In this document: positions 1-10,871 of the stretch, one piece after another | Position numbering within the stretch: the first letter of the stretch is position 1 | Layout of the letters: every line of letters starts with the position of its first letter | Assembly: GCA_037349315.1 (NCBI GenBank) | Contig: JBAIAC010000006.1 | Location: forward strand, 20,867,501 to 20,931,500 | DNA from: Chelydra serpentina | Lineage: Eukaryota; Chordata; Testudines; Chelydridae | Direction: 5' to 3' | DNA length: 64,000 nt | Notes under the pieces: model-generated | What the model saw: the letters and a program-made list of their open reading frames with translations, nothing else | What the model was told of the DNA's origin: nothing | Databases searched by the model: none | Made by a program: the position numbers and the translations under genes

Positions 1-119
1 GATGCGAAGATAAGAAGAAATGGAGAATGGACCGTTTTCCTTCACAGTTTATTACGATCACCCTCACTTTAAAAAAAGTGCCTTATTTTTAATTTGAATT
101 TGTCTGCTTTTAACTTCCA

Positions 120-424
120 GCCTTTGGTTCTTGTTATTCCTTTCTCTGCTAGATGCTAAAGCCCTTTGGTACCTGATATTTTCTCCCCATGAAGGTACTT
201 GTATAGTGTAATCAAGTCACTTCTCAATCTTCTTTTTATAAACTAAACTGATCAAGCTCTTTAAATATCTCAATATAAATCTGTTCATTAGCCAGTTCTT
301 AAGCTGTTTAATATGTGCTTTATTGAGGTTGTGTACTGTAATCAGAATGTTGTGTGATTCTAAGTCAAACACCTTACAAAAATCTAAGTATATTATATCT
401 CCAGTTACCTTTATCAACCAAACT
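120..424 (-). mobile_element. old CR1-type LINE remnant (part 1 of a split copy)
   Basis: The minus strand reads as a decayed CR1-type reverse transcriptase region. Around 300-424 a frame gives IIYLDFCKVFD, matching RT motif A (hydrophobic-x-D-F-x-K-A-F-D) with one substitution. The lower-coordinate part resembles the 3' portion of old CR1/L3 copies, so there is an internal deletion between the two. The copy seems to resume at 3206-3640, where the upstream RT region is found in the same orientation. The 2.8 kb between them would then be later insertions. The junction is inferred from continuity of the CR1 text, not from a target duplication. Confidence 0.55.
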
Positions 425-489
425 TTTTCTTCTTCTTCCTTGTGTTAATCCTATCAAGTGGGGTCCACTCTACAGGTGATCTCCCTCCA

Positions 490-1290
490 AAGTGCTCTAT
501 TCAGTGTCATATCCTATATCATACCACATGATGATGTCTTCATTTATGACATCACACCACTTCTTCTTGCGTCTGCTTCTCTATAATTTTCCTTCAACCT
601 TGATCTGTTGGACTCTTACCCACATAGTTGCCAGGACTGTGCTTTACATGAACAAACCATGTCACCTGGCACACCATCGGGTTTTTTTGTTTGAGTGTTA
701 CTTTGAGCATGTCTCTAATATACACATGTCTCACATGTTCTGTCTGGTTTACACCGCTCATCCATCTCAACACTCGCATTTCTGTGTTACAGATCATTTA
801 TTCTTATTTCTTGGTTGCCCATTAAAACTGGATGGACCATCATTTTATAGACTTTCCCTTTTAATCTTACTGGTATCATCCTGTCACATAGTATACCATT
901 CATCTCTCTCCATTCAAGCCAGGCATTTATTATCCTATTTCTAATTTCATCCTCCATTTTCCTGAATTATGGAACTTTGTAACTTGACACTTGGCATTTT
1001 CAGTATTGTTTGCCCATCTAGTTTCTAGGATAATTCTTCAGTGTTCACTTTACTGAAATTACACATTATACAGTCGGTTTTTCCTCTGCTTATTTTGAGC
1101 CCATGTGTCTCCAACGCATCTCTCCATTTATCAAGATCCTCTTCTAGACTATCTTTCTCCTTGCTGCATACCATATGCACCAAAGTGCTTCCTTCTGTTT
1201 CTTGTGAGGCTATCCAGGATGAGGATAAACAAAAAAGGAATCAATGCTGATCACTGATGCACTCCCACTCCCATGATAGTTTATTTGTTT
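490..1290 (-). mobile_element. RTE-type LINE remnant, antisense
   Basis: Read on the minus strand, this stretch gives broken pieces of an RTE-clade reverse transcriptase. Near 1200-1260 is a degraded motif B region ending FLFILILDSLT. Then come a segment like the 'LEEDLDKWREALE..GLKISR.KT' block (about 1090-1150) and a C-terminal piece (about 594-797, minus) containing LRWMSGV and HVKHSP, typical of RTE C-termini. Stops and frameshifts break it throughout. No endonuclease domain is visible. The plus-strand open frame at 492-944 is an antisense shadow. Confidence 0.6.
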
Positions 1291-1329
1291 ATCACTAGAA
1301 GTTCTATTGATGTTGCACCTACACATTGC

Positions 1330-1517
1330 TTGGACAAGCCACAGATAACAAAGTTGTTACTGTAGTAGGAAGACAGCCGAGCCTTAGACATACGCCCTTG
1401 TATCAGAGGCTTGGTGTGAAGGGGTTCCCTAGCATGTAGTTTTCTGCCATGTTAGATCGTGGTTCCTATAGAAGATAGCTCACTTACTTACCGGATCAGC
1501 AGTCGGGGGGGTCACCA
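1330..1517 (-). mobile_element. ERV leader and primer binding site, antisense
   Basis: Immediately downstream (on the minus strand) of the LTR end comes TGGTGACCCC, starting at 1517 and running to lower coordinates. This matches the tRNA-Trp type primer binding site used by some avian retroviruses, but with extra C residues. After it lies untranslated leader and an ATG near 1452 opening only a short frame. Part of this leader (about 1357-1418) occurs again in the opposite orientation at 3155-3211. The ERV is a decayed remnant with no visible gag-pol. Confidence 0.5.
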
Positions 1518-1518
1518 G

Positions 1519-2100
1519 TGCTGCCAGATGTTTGGCTGTGTGTGTTCGCTCTGTGTACCGACCCTGCTGTGCGCAGGTAGCTGGCACAGCAGACCTCTAG
1601 CGAACCGTCCAATGACTACAACAGCCATTAAGGTATGAAGCCTCCCACCCAGGTTTATTGTCACTGAAGCATGGTAATAGCACCCGGCAGGCACTTTGGG
1701 TATACTAAGACATGCATGCCCTTGACAACGGACGCAGCTCAGTGAATGGCGGGACTTTCCATTTCCCCCTAGGCTGGCCAAAGAAACTCCCTTTGAGACT
1801 CCATTTTATACACCAATACAAACAAGTTACATATTGCCCCTCTGACATATTTATGGCCCTCGAACATGAGCTGTTACCACCCATTACCTTGTACACATTT
1901 GTTCGATCAAAACATCTCTATCCCTCACACTGTCATCCTGACCTCATCTTTAGGAGGGGTCAGTGTGTTCTCATTACCTTTTTTGGGGGGGGGTGTTTGT
2001 ACCATACTTGGTATCGGTTTGTTCTGGTACCATCCTTATGGAATGTGTTTGTGTGTGTGTCCTGTGCCTAGCCTTTCACCTTCCTTAGGAATGTGTAGAA
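1519..2100 (-). repeat. ERV long terminal repeat, antisense
   Basis: On the minus strand this has LTR order: a U3-like region, a TATA-like box (TATAAAA, seen as ttttata near 1804-1810), an AATAAA polyadenylation signal near 1657-1662 (seen as tttatt), and a 3' terminal CA at 1520-1519 directly before the primer-site-like TGG. The 5' end near 2100 is not resolved because a PLE starts there. No coding sequence is seen. The class is not certain, but the tRNA-Trp-like primer site argues for a vertebrate retrovirus rather than a Gypsy element. Confidence 0.6.
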
Positions 2101-2262
2101 GCGGCAAAGGGTCCTGTGGCACCTTATAGACTAACAGAGGTATTGGAGCATAAGCTTTCGTGGGTGAATACCCACTTCATCGGATGCAAGCAGTGGAAAT
2201 GTCCAGGGGCAGATATAAATGTGCAGGGAAGACTTAGACTAGAGATAACGAGGTTAGCTCAA

Positions 2263-2739
2263 TCAGGGAGGGTGAGGCTCTCTTCTAGCAACTGAGGTGT
2301 GAATACCAAGGGAGGAGAAACTGCTTTTGTAGTTGGCTAGCCATTCATAATCTTTGTTTAATCCTGAGTTGATGGTGTCAAATTTGCAAATGAACTGAAG
2401 CTCTATTGTTTCTCTTTGGAGTCTGGTCCTGAAGTTTTTTTGCTGCAGGATGGCTACCTGTAAATCTGCTATTGTGTGGCCAGGGAGATTGAAGTGTTTT
2501 CCTACAGGCTTTTGTATATTGCCATTCCTTATATCTGATTTGTGTCCATTTATCCTTTTACGTAAGGACTGTCCAGTTTGGCCGATGTACATAGCAGAGG
2601 GGCATTGCTGACACATTATGGCGTATATTACATTGGTGGATGTGCAGGTGAATGAACCGGTGATGGTTGTACAACCGTATTTGCTCCAACCCCTCAGACA
2701 GAGATCAACACCTACAAGATCTTCACCAAGCATTCTCAA
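2263..2739 (-). pseudogene. PLE GIY-YIG endonuclease domain fragment
   Basis: The minus frame encodes the C-terminal GIY-YIG nuclease domain of a Neptune/Penelope-type PLE, which nicks target DNA to prime reverse transcription. Visible elements in order: VIYAIMCQQC, then AMYIGQTGQ (YIG half of the motif), then LRKRINGHKSDIRN (conserved Arg), then GKHFNLPGH, then QRETIELQFI (candidate catalytic Glu), then SGLNKDYEWL. The first roughly 25 residues come from sequence across the inversion junction and are not native. The reverse transcriptase is missing from this strand, so it cannot be functional. The upstream linker is found on the plus strand at 2675-3153. Confidence 0.8.
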
Positions 2740-3153
2740 AACTACGATACCCGCATGAGGAAATAAGGAAACAGATCAACAGGGCCAGATGTGTACCCAG
2801 AAGCCTCTTGCTGCAAGACAAGCCGAAGAAAGAAACCAACAGAACTCCACTGGCCATCACTTACAGTCCTCAGCTAAAACCTCTCCAGAGGATCATCGGT
2901 GATCTACAACCCATCCTGGACAACGACCCCTCACTTTCACAGGCCTTGGGAGGCAGGCCAGTCCTCGCTCACAGACAGCCTGCCAACCTGAAGCATATTC
3001 TCACCAGCAGCTACAAACCGCACCATAATAACTCTAACTCAGGAACCAATCCATGCAACAAACCTCGATGCCAACTTTGCCCACATATCTACACCAGGGA
3101 CACCATCACAGGACCTAACCAGATCAGCCACACCATCACCGGTTCATTCACCT
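2675..3153 (+). pseudogene. PLE linker region between RT and endonuclease
   Basis: The plus frame is open and reads as the PLE segment downstream of the RT core: NPSDRDQHLQDLHQAF, then YPHEEIRKQINRA, then LAITYSPQLKPLQRIIGD, then NLKHILTSSYKP and a cysteine cluster CNKPRCQLC, then the start of the endonuclease (TITGSFTC). The order and the cysteine cluster just before GIY-YIG match PLEs. Both ends are cut: upstream by the inversion junction, downstream by a switch near 3154 into ERV-like leader sequence. Confidence 0.75.
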
Positions 3154-3154
3154 G

Positions 3155-3211
3155 CCTCAGACCAAGACTCTGGTACACGGGCTTATGTCTTAGGCTCGGC
3201 TCTCTTTCTAC
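3155..3211 (+). repeat. ERV leader fragment in inverted orientation
   Basis: This 57-bp stretch matches the reverse complement of about 1357-1418 with few mismatches (shared blocks such as ACCAAG, CTCTG, TTAGGCTCGGCT and CTACTACAG). It therefore belongs to the same ERV leader seen antisense next to the LTR, but in the opposite orientation beyond the PLE. Confidence 0.55.
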
Positions 3212-3640
3212 TACAGTTATTTCATGAAAAAATGAAATCTGGTTTGTTTGACATGAACTATTTTCCATAAAACCATGTTGATTTCTATTAATTATATTTC
3301 CATCTTTTAAATTTTTTCATCAGTTTGAATCCCATATTAGCTTTTCCAGTATTTTGCCTGGGGCTGATGTCAGGCTAACTGGTCTAAAGTTACATGGTTA
3401 GTCGCACTTGTCCTTTCTGAATAGTGGCACAACATTAACACTCTTCCAGTCATCTGGATTTCCCCAGTATTCCAGAGATCTCCCCAGTCAATTTGTTTAG
3501 GACTCTTCAGTGTAAGTTATTTCAGCCTGTTGATTTACAAATGTTTATCCATAGTAGATGATGTTTAACATGATCTTTAGTAAGTGATGGACTGGAGGGT
3601 AGTTCATCATCATTATGTAACAAAACCCATGGAAGAGAAA
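3206..3640 (-). mobile_element. old CR1-type LINE remnant (part 2 of the split copy)
   Basis: The minus strand has the N-terminal RT region of a decayed CR1: the block preceding 'NYRPVSLTS' (around 3340-3460, seen antisense as 'gatgtcaggctaactggtct') and the 'QHGF' neighbourhood (around 3230-3260). The sequence ending near 3206 would join naturally to the text ending near 424. No open frame remains. Confidence 0.6.
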
Positions 3641-3716
3641 CTTGAACAATGCAGCCCAATGGATAGAGCATCCAACTAGGAGTCAGAAGACTGTGGTTTC
3701 CATTTGCAGCTCTGCT
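3641..3716 (+). mobile_element. tRNA-derived SINE head fragment
   Basis: The text 'cagcccaatggatagagcatccaa' through 'tttccatttgcagctctgct' matches the 5' part of the same MIR-like SINE seen complete at 34290-34553 (an 'agtggttagagca' type box A and an 'ggagtcag..ctgtggtt' segment). It is cut at 3717 by a hAT-like element. Confidence 0.55.
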
Positions 3717-4085
3717 CATAGGCACCAACTCCATGGGTGCTCTGGGGCTGGAGCACCCACTGGGAAAAATTGGTGCTTCTCACCCCCCGCCCCCAGCTCA
3801 CCCTCACCTCCACCCAGCTCACGCTCACCTCTGCCTCCACTCTGCTTCTGCCTCCTCTCCTTAGCACGCCGCTGCGTGCCCGCTTTTCCCCCTAGCTCCC
3901 AGTACTTGTGCTGCGAAACAGCTGTTCCGCGCAGCTGGGAGGGAAGGGCAGGAGGGGGAACACGGCGTGCTCAGGGGAGGAGGCGGGGCTGGGGCAGGAA
4001 TTTGGGGAAGGGGTCCAATAGGGGCAGGGAGGGGGCGGAGTTGGGGCGGGGACTTTGGGGAAGGGGTGGAATTCCAGACTCTACA
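3717..4085 (+). mobile_element. hAT-like non-autonomous element, CATAGG family, 3' end lost
   Basis: It starts with CATAGGCACCAACTCC and a hairpin-forming block (GGGTGCTCTGGGGCTGGAGCACCC), shared with the complete element at 50358-50652 and the fragment at 57140. The rest is GC- and purine-rich filler with no coding signs. The right terminal repeat is absent, so the end is approximate. Confidence 0.6.
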
Positions 4086-5694
4086 CACTAACTTGGTGTG
4101 GATAAAAATAAGGCTTGATCCTGAAGCCATTCTACATGTAGAGGTTGGAATTCATACTCTAACCTCTTCCCATAGGTCCAGTACACAGAGATTGGATAAA
4201 GTGATAGACTCCACCCCATGGCCTCGGAGGAAAGGAATTAGACAGTTTTGCAGTCCTTCATTAGCCACTATTAAAGATTTATATCTGTAATAGCAACTGT
4301 GACTCTTCAGCACCTCCTACAGAGTAGGCCTGGATCCTTGGATCCAGTGGTCATGCCTTCAGTGTTTGCTGAGCTATGTGAACCCCGGATCTGCCATACC
4401 CTGGGAGTGTAGACTCCACATAGCAAAGAGACCATAGTTTCATTGTATCAAGTGTATTCAAAAAATGGAAATTTCCACCCTAAACTCCCATTTAAATTTT
4501 AATGGAAGGTTTGTGTATTTCAGATCTGGACTGTGGTTACTATGCACTGTCAAATTGCCACGTTTTTGTCTGTAAATGCACCATAGAGAGTGATACATGA
4601 TAAAAAACCTTTTGCATTATTATCAATGAAAAAAGATCTGGTATGTTAAGTTTATTTAAATCCTGGGAGATAGTAAAGAAACAAAGTTATTACACTGATA
4701 AAATGCATAAGCCTATTGGCAAGCACAATCCATGCATTTAACAAATTTCCATTGAATAAATTACTAGAATTTATTCAAGCACTTTTTACTTTAGCAGATC
4801 TAAAGCAAAATGCATTTGTTAACATAATTTATTACACATTATCTTTTTAAGCTAATCACTTAATTCACTGATTCTATTTTGCTTTACTAATGTATGTATT
4901 ATGTCCCCTATACATCCTTTAGGGTACTGGTTCTATTCAAGTAAATTACAGCAAAGCAATTCAGTGCTTTTAATACAGTAACCATGTTGACCTCCTACAA
5001 TATGAGCCTTAAGTATGAAAGAATATTAAATGAAAGCCATCTTTACAGCAATTTTCAGATATGAAATGGTAAATGTACAATCCTTTTTAATGTAAAGTAT
5101 AGTTCCAGCCTGGAAAGTGACTGCAAAAATGGCACCTGCTTACACAACAGATCTGTTGACGTTACTGATAGATATGAGGTTTTACTGCTTTTTCCTCCTG
5201 TTAGAATTAAAGAGCTAACACAGGGAAGAGAGAGAACAAGATGGATTCTATTCCTTCTTGTGCATCATTAATCAATCATTTACTAAATTCCAGTCACACA
5301 TTCTTGTTCAAACCCATTGAAGACAGTATTTTTACAGGTGTAACTGAAGGTATAATTAAGCTTGAGAATCTGAAGATGTATGAGAAGGAAAGAACCCAAT
5401 TTGACTTTCAGAGCCCTGGTTGAGTTTTCAGGGCTGGCAATTAGGAAAGCTACATATCAGATGTGCTCCCATTAGAAGTAAATAGCAAAGTCACTGAGCA
5501 GAAATAAATATGTCATTTGTATAGTCACTTCTGAGAGAACTGCACTTTAAATGTTATTTACTATCCTAAATACATTTATCTATGTGTGCGTATCACTGCT
5601 CTCTATTGAATGGATTCTAATGTATAGCTGTTTATCATTTCCCTCTACTGATTAAGCTAATATCTCTGCACTTTTCTTATTATTATCTAGAGAG
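4086..5694. other. AT-rich unique sequence, no gene seen
   Basis: Mostly unique AT-rich DNA. The short open frame at 5241-5423 has no recognisable motif and no codon bias. I see no transposon termini. Parts may be conserved non-coding DNA, but that cannot be judged from one sequence. Confidence 0.4.
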
Positions 5695-5697
5695 CAT

Positions 5698-6564
5698 GGC
5701 CCAAATCCTCAAAGATACTTAGGCATTGCTCTGCTCAGCTTTGCAATGCCTAACCCCTAGACAAACAGCGGCCTATTGGTATCCTCAGCCCCAAGCTAGG
5801 TTCCCCATACAATGCATGAGAAGAGTTAAGTACCTAAGAAAATGATATTCAGAAGCCCGCAAGCTGAATATGGAGCTACCTAACTAGCCAGGAGTGAAAT
5901 GCTAAGGAGTGTGGTGGGGAGGATCAGAGAGATAAGAGGGGCATAGGCACATGTTGCACTTGCTGGCAGAGCAGATATAGGCACCTCCAGTTGCTCACAT
6001 TCCTCTGTCATGAACTATCTCCTGGTATAGGCCCCCAGACCAGCTCGACGGCTTAGGTAGCTATGCACTAGCAGACAAAACCTTTCTCTGCTGCTCATGC
6101 TTGATACCTCTCTCATGCTCACCCTATGTTTCCCTGTGCCCCTAGCTGTCTTCGTGTGGTTGTTGTGCTGCCCTCCAACATACCTGGTGGTCTACATCTT
6201 GCCCTCCTCATGTAGGGGCTGGCAGGTATCAAGTCTTAGGCATGATCTAAATACGCATACAGGATCATGCCCTGCTGGCGAGATAAACTTTCCCCCTCCT
6301 AGTTTGAGAATCCCACTATGAGGCCTCTGGGGCTTTAGCTTGGGTGAGGGCTCTGAGCTGCTCATTAGCTGTGGAGTGGTGTCAGAGCATAGGCAGCTTT
6401 ATGAATGTTGGCTGGTGGAAACTTAAGCACCTAGGGGAGTTAGGCACCTAAGGTGTTAAGTGGCTGCTGAGCGGTGGTTTTGAAAATGTCAATGACATCT
6501 AAATGGTGTAGTTAAGCTAGTAAAGAGGCAGATAAGCCCCTAAATACCTTTGAAGATCCGGGCC
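5698..6564. mobile_element. 867-bp terminal-inverted-repeat DNA element (Harbinger-like)
   Basis: The left end reads GGCCCAAATCCTCAAAGATA and the right end is its approximate reverse complement (TACCTTTGAAGATCCGGGCC). A 3-bp CAT flanks both sides (5695-5697 and 6565-6567), fitting a 3-bp target duplication as in PIF/Harbinger, although the usual target is TWA. The interior (including the frame at 6097-6321) shows no transposase, so it is non-autonomous. A related fragment is at 45758-45920. Confidence 0.65.
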
Positions 6565-6635
6565 CATGTGTTTTGGAATGGAAAGCTATTAATATTAACA
6601 ATTAATATATACACGGTTGTGACTTTGGGGCCCTC

Positions 6636-6781
6636 ATTCTCATTTACACTAAGGCCACTTTAAGCCACTCTTGCAACATAAAGGATCCTTAAAATGGGAG
6701 TAAATGATATTTACAGTCTCTTTAAGGTCCCTTTACATGACTTGAAAGGTGTAAAGTGGCCTTTGAGAGAATATAAGAGAA
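6636..6781. repeat. short palindromic element
   Basis: The ends are imperfect inverted repeats: ATTCTCATTTACACTAAGGC on the left and GTGTAAAGTGGCCTTTGAG on the right. The middle has partly self-complementary TTTAC-rich sequence. It has no coding capacity and is probably a miniature inverted-repeat element. Boundaries are approximate. Confidence 0.4.
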
Positions 6782-6910
6782 TTAGAACCTGTGGTGTTTA
6801 GTAGAGGCCTTGTTGTTCCTGCCTCAGCCCTAACAGTCCCCACATTAGCACTGAAGGAGAACCTACAAAGCTCTGATGCATGTAGAGATTGTTCACCTCT
6901 GCTTGGTCTC

Positions 6911-6997
6911 TAGGGACCAGATCATCAGGTGGTGTAAATCACTGTAGCTCTATTGATGTCAGTAGAGTTATACTCATTTACATCAGCTGGGCATCTG
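6911..6997. repeat. short palindromic element with TTGATGTCA core
   Basis: The arms GGTGTAAATCA and CATTTACATCA flank a central CTCTATTGATGTCAGTAGAG palindrome. Similar designs occur at 15128, 20455, 39600 and 62770 in this window. Confidence 0.4.
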
Positions 6998-7187
6998 AAT
7001 CTTGAATTGTTGAACGTTGCAATTAACAAGTGTGGTGAAACGGTCAGTACCTAGGATGATGTTCATCAGTGCTTGAGACTGGATGGTTCTAGAGAAGGGC
7101 ACCTGCCTGTGGAATTCTCTACCACAGTAATTCAGATTCAACTCATGCCTTGCCTTCCTCAGAGCACAGTGCACTCATCTCTTTTTA

Positions 7188-7550
7188 GAAACATAAGATG
7201 GGAAGAGATCTCCTGGGTCACCAAGTCGAGGCCTCTGTGTTCACATGTAATCCCATCACATAATCTCATTCATTAATGTATCAGGCTCCATTTTAAAACT
7301 AGTTAGGTTGTTTGCCAACTACTTCTATGGAGAGGCTGCTCCCCATCCTCACTCCTCTGATTATTAGAAACCTTCTAATTTTCAGATTTATTCACGGCTG
7401 GTTTATACCTATTTCTTTTTGTGACAAAATTGTCCTTTATCTTAAATAGCTCTTCTATCTCCCTGATATTTAACCCCCTGATATATTTATAGAGTGCAAT
7501 CATATCTCCTCTCAGCCTTTGCTATGCTAGGCTACAGACTTTTCTTGATA
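7188..7550 (-). mobile_element. old CR1/L3-type LINE 3' region, antisense
   Basis: On the plus strand the text starts with 'gaaacataagatgggaagag' and continues with 'ccattttaaaa', 'tatggagaggctgctcccca', 'aaccttctaattttcag', then 'tcatatctcctctcagcctt'. This is the antisense of the C-terminal RT tail of a CR1-like LINE ('RRGDMI..' region). It is heavily mutated, with no open frame. Confidence 0.6.
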
Positions 7551-10500
7551 AATTCAGAGACATGCTGGCTGGGAAATTAGATCACCATCTTCCCACATCA
7601 AAAAGAATGGACAATATTAGGTACATAATCACAACAGCAGAGGAGAAGATAGTCGACATATCCAGGACAAGGTTGATATTTAAGTTCTTGTATTCAGTGC
7701 CTAGATACTATATTGACTGGCACTCTATAGACATAGAGATGATGGTATATAGATATAATACTGTCACAGAATAAGACTAGTAAAGCAGTCATTGATTTTG
7801 GCCCTGGAGTACACTGCTCATTTCACCACTGCATTAAATAAAACTTTGGCGAAAGAAGCAACACACCCATCCCTGTGTAAGATCAGCATTCCTCACCGTT
7901 ATAATTCAATTCTTCAATATAAAACTTATTTTCTCAAATGAATACAAAAGAATGTGAGATGGTTGCCTGAATACAACAAAAGCATACAGCAAAGACAGGC
8001 AACAAATAAAATACCTCTTCTACCCAAGTATCACCCAAACTTACTTTCCACACTGTGACTTTCATACTCAAGGTATCCCAAATCATTTTACAGAGCAGTG
8101 AATAAGATGTTGATAGTGCAGTAACTCTGTGTGTCAACATGCTCAGCCATTATATATGCAACAATAGCTCACACCTATTTTTGTCTACTGGAAAACATAT
8201 TTTTATTGGATAGAGGGAACAGTGGCCAGAATGGTTTGGTTAAGCTCTATGCTCATCAAAAACAATTGAAGAGGTCTTTAATTGCCCCTAAAACCAATAG
8301 CCTAAAACTTTATTTATTGTCTCATTTGAAGTCTACATTAACAGAGACGTGTCTATTAGGACTATATGTCAGTATGCTCATTCTTATGTTCTTATGTACA
8401 TATGTATGATTGAGAGAACAGAAAACTTTCATTCTGAGAGTAATTGTTTTGAAACTATTATTGCTTGACTTGGCTAGTACTACTCAATAGCAGCATTTTT
8501 CAGTGCCAACATTCTGTTGGAATGCAGGAAGGTTGAAAAGAATCTTCCAGATGCAAAGGCAAAGTGCTGACTACACATTTTGCTGCATCTGCCTAGTATA
8601 TTAAGCAGTACTAAACAGGTTAGTTAGCAAAAATATCATATATTGGAATAAAATTACCATTTCTACAGAATATCTGTCCAATCTTATGGTTCACTTTCTA
8701 AGTACAGCCCATTACCCTGAAGCAGATGTTAACAGTTAATGCTCTTCCCCATAACCAACAATAGACACAATTTCTGGGCCAAAAGGCAAAGTTTAGTTCT
8801 TGTAGATATCACTGAACTATAGAGGATGTGTTAAGCAATTTAATCAGTTAAGTAATAGTTTAAGTGACTCACAGGTAGATGTAATGGAGAGTTGCTGGAA
8901 TTGAATTAATCTTCAATGCTCTCATTATATGGTTCCTTCTCCTGGTGAGGTTTTATACAGTTGCTGTACATCTTGGGATTTTTGTTCTGGAATATGTCTT
9001 TAGAGTTTTTATTAAAGTTTTTCTTTCTGCTTTCTTATGGTGTGGTTTGATTGATTTAGGAACAATTAGCTTTCCAGCCTGATGTATAGTTACTGTTCCT
9101 GATATACAGATAGTTATTCAACTAATGTATACCTCAAAGGATATCACTGGAAAGATTTGAAGGACATTGGCTGAGTAAAATATTTATAGGACAAGCTAAA
9201 TATGAATGCATCCATAATGCTACAATTTTTAAAGGAATCATTAATATTTAAAAGGAACTCATCACGAGTTTTCTCACCCCCATTATAAACTGTTGATTAA
9301 TCACTGATAATTACAAGCCAGTGGTTATCATCATGAGACTGCACATAGAAACGCTCAGCATTTGTGACAATACTGTTGTTTTAAAGACACAGGTTCTGGC
9401 ACCTGGAGATACTTCATGAATCACTTTGCCTCCTTGGTATCACTTTAACCCATCCAATTGGTCAACATTGTTAAAAAAATCTCAGGAAATATTACGAGTT
9501 CATGTAACCCATGGACATGTTTTTCAGATCAGTCTCTGTCCTTCAAAGTGAATATGTGCATATTAATTTGCCTAATTCACATATATAGTGATTAGGTTAT
9601 TATACTAATTGAGATTAAAGAAATGTATTTGAACTGGTTAGAATGTTCTAAGTACACTTTAAAATAAAAACAGAAACAAATGTTAAAATTTAGGGGATCC
9701 TTTCACCTCTGGGGAATGTCAGTGGTCCAACTTCAGCCCAAGTTGATAAAGACTGGAAATTGTTACCATCAAGTGAGTTTTGTATTTTTTTTTTTTTAGT
9801 TTATTTTTTGTGTAGGAGTATGATTTTTCAGACATGTTTAAGTGATTTAGATGCACCGGTCTTATTGAAAGTTAACAGGGCATCTGTACCTAAGCTACAT
9901 AGGTGGTTTCTAAAATCTCATGCCTAGAAGTGGGTGTTAAATGTGTTTGGTGTCTGGTCCACCTCCCACAGAAGAGGTGTCCATCTCATAAAAGCCACTG
10001 CAATAAGTTTCACTTGGCACCTGGGTTAACATTCTCAGTAGAGTTTAAGGACTATGTGAGTATGGGGACAAGCTGCTCTTTTCACCACTAGAGGTGGTCC
10101 ATGGTTCAGGCTCACTGGCAAGGCAGTACAGGGAAGTTTGTACTGTATCTGTACTAATAAAAAAAAATCTTGTCCTCTGCCTTGTCAATCCCTTAGAAAG
10201 CTATGTTTGTTCTGGAAAGCCACAAACACTAATCCATGGCAGTCAAAATACCGTCACCTAACAACTGTGTTTTTAAAATTTCTCTGCGATATAACATTCC
10301 CATGAGAGTCTCAGTACATTTTGTGTTGTCTGTTCCTAGTTTAGACTCCTTGGCGCAGGGAACACTTCTACTAGTGCCAAGCATACTGACAGCACTTTTG
10401 TAATAAAAATAACTCAGTGTGATACTTTGGGGAATCTCTCTATGTAAACTTATGAATTCCATTTGTTTTTATTAACTTTATTTCTAACTATCGCCTTCAT

Positions 10501-10871
10501 TGTGACTTAGATCTTCCACTTTATCGCCGAAAATAGATAATGTCTGAGAGACTGAAACAGGGCCATCAACAATTCATCAGCTCTTCCCTGGTGGAATAAT
10601 AGTCAGCCAAAGACTATTGACTAGCTAATGACTCTTACCTGTTCTAACAACCCTCTATTCCCAGCAGCGTGTGAATGCTGGAAAACTGAAAAAAACCCAA
10701 TGGGAGGAGAAAGAGAAAAAGATGGTGCAAGCTGCTTTTAAAAAGAGATGCTCTCTCACAAAGGTGGGAGACCATCATCAAGGAAAGAATACTGAGTAGC
10801 AGGGTTGGAGGAGCAAGCAGGGCTCAGACTCCTTGTAGGATCCTATCTAAGACCCAAAGGGATCTTAAGAA
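7551..10871. other. unique AT-rich stretch, no gene seen
   Basis: No coding region, RNA gene or clear transposon end was recognised. There is a poly-T run at 9785-9798. A short stretch near 8370-8400 ends in 'attcttatgttcttatgt', like the tail of the second LINE family, but it is too short to call. The block at about 9240-9540 looks low in repeats and could be conserved non-coding DNA. Confidence 0.4.

Larger units (their letters stand above)
2101..3153. mobile_element. Penelope-like element, rearranged by inversion (copy 1)
   Basis: Two halves of one PLE lie head to head. The minus-strand half (2101 to about 2668) has the 3' terminal repeat with the 40-bp hairpin (2148-2187) and the GIY-YIG endonuclease. 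The plus-strand half (about 2675-3153) encodes the region between the reverse transcriptase and the endonuclease. Both halves contain the short coding block TITGSFTC at their inner ends, so the inversion junction duplicated or reused about 24 bp. This resembles the internal inversions left by aberrant target-primed reverse transcription. No target duplication was found. Confidence 0.8.

Noticed and set aside
492..944. 150-codon plus-strand frame
   Set aside because: The minus strand of the same region reads as a decayed RTE reverse transcriptase, so this is its antisense.
8365..8405. Tail of the second LINE lineage
   Set aside because: Only about 20 bases match; too short to support a call.
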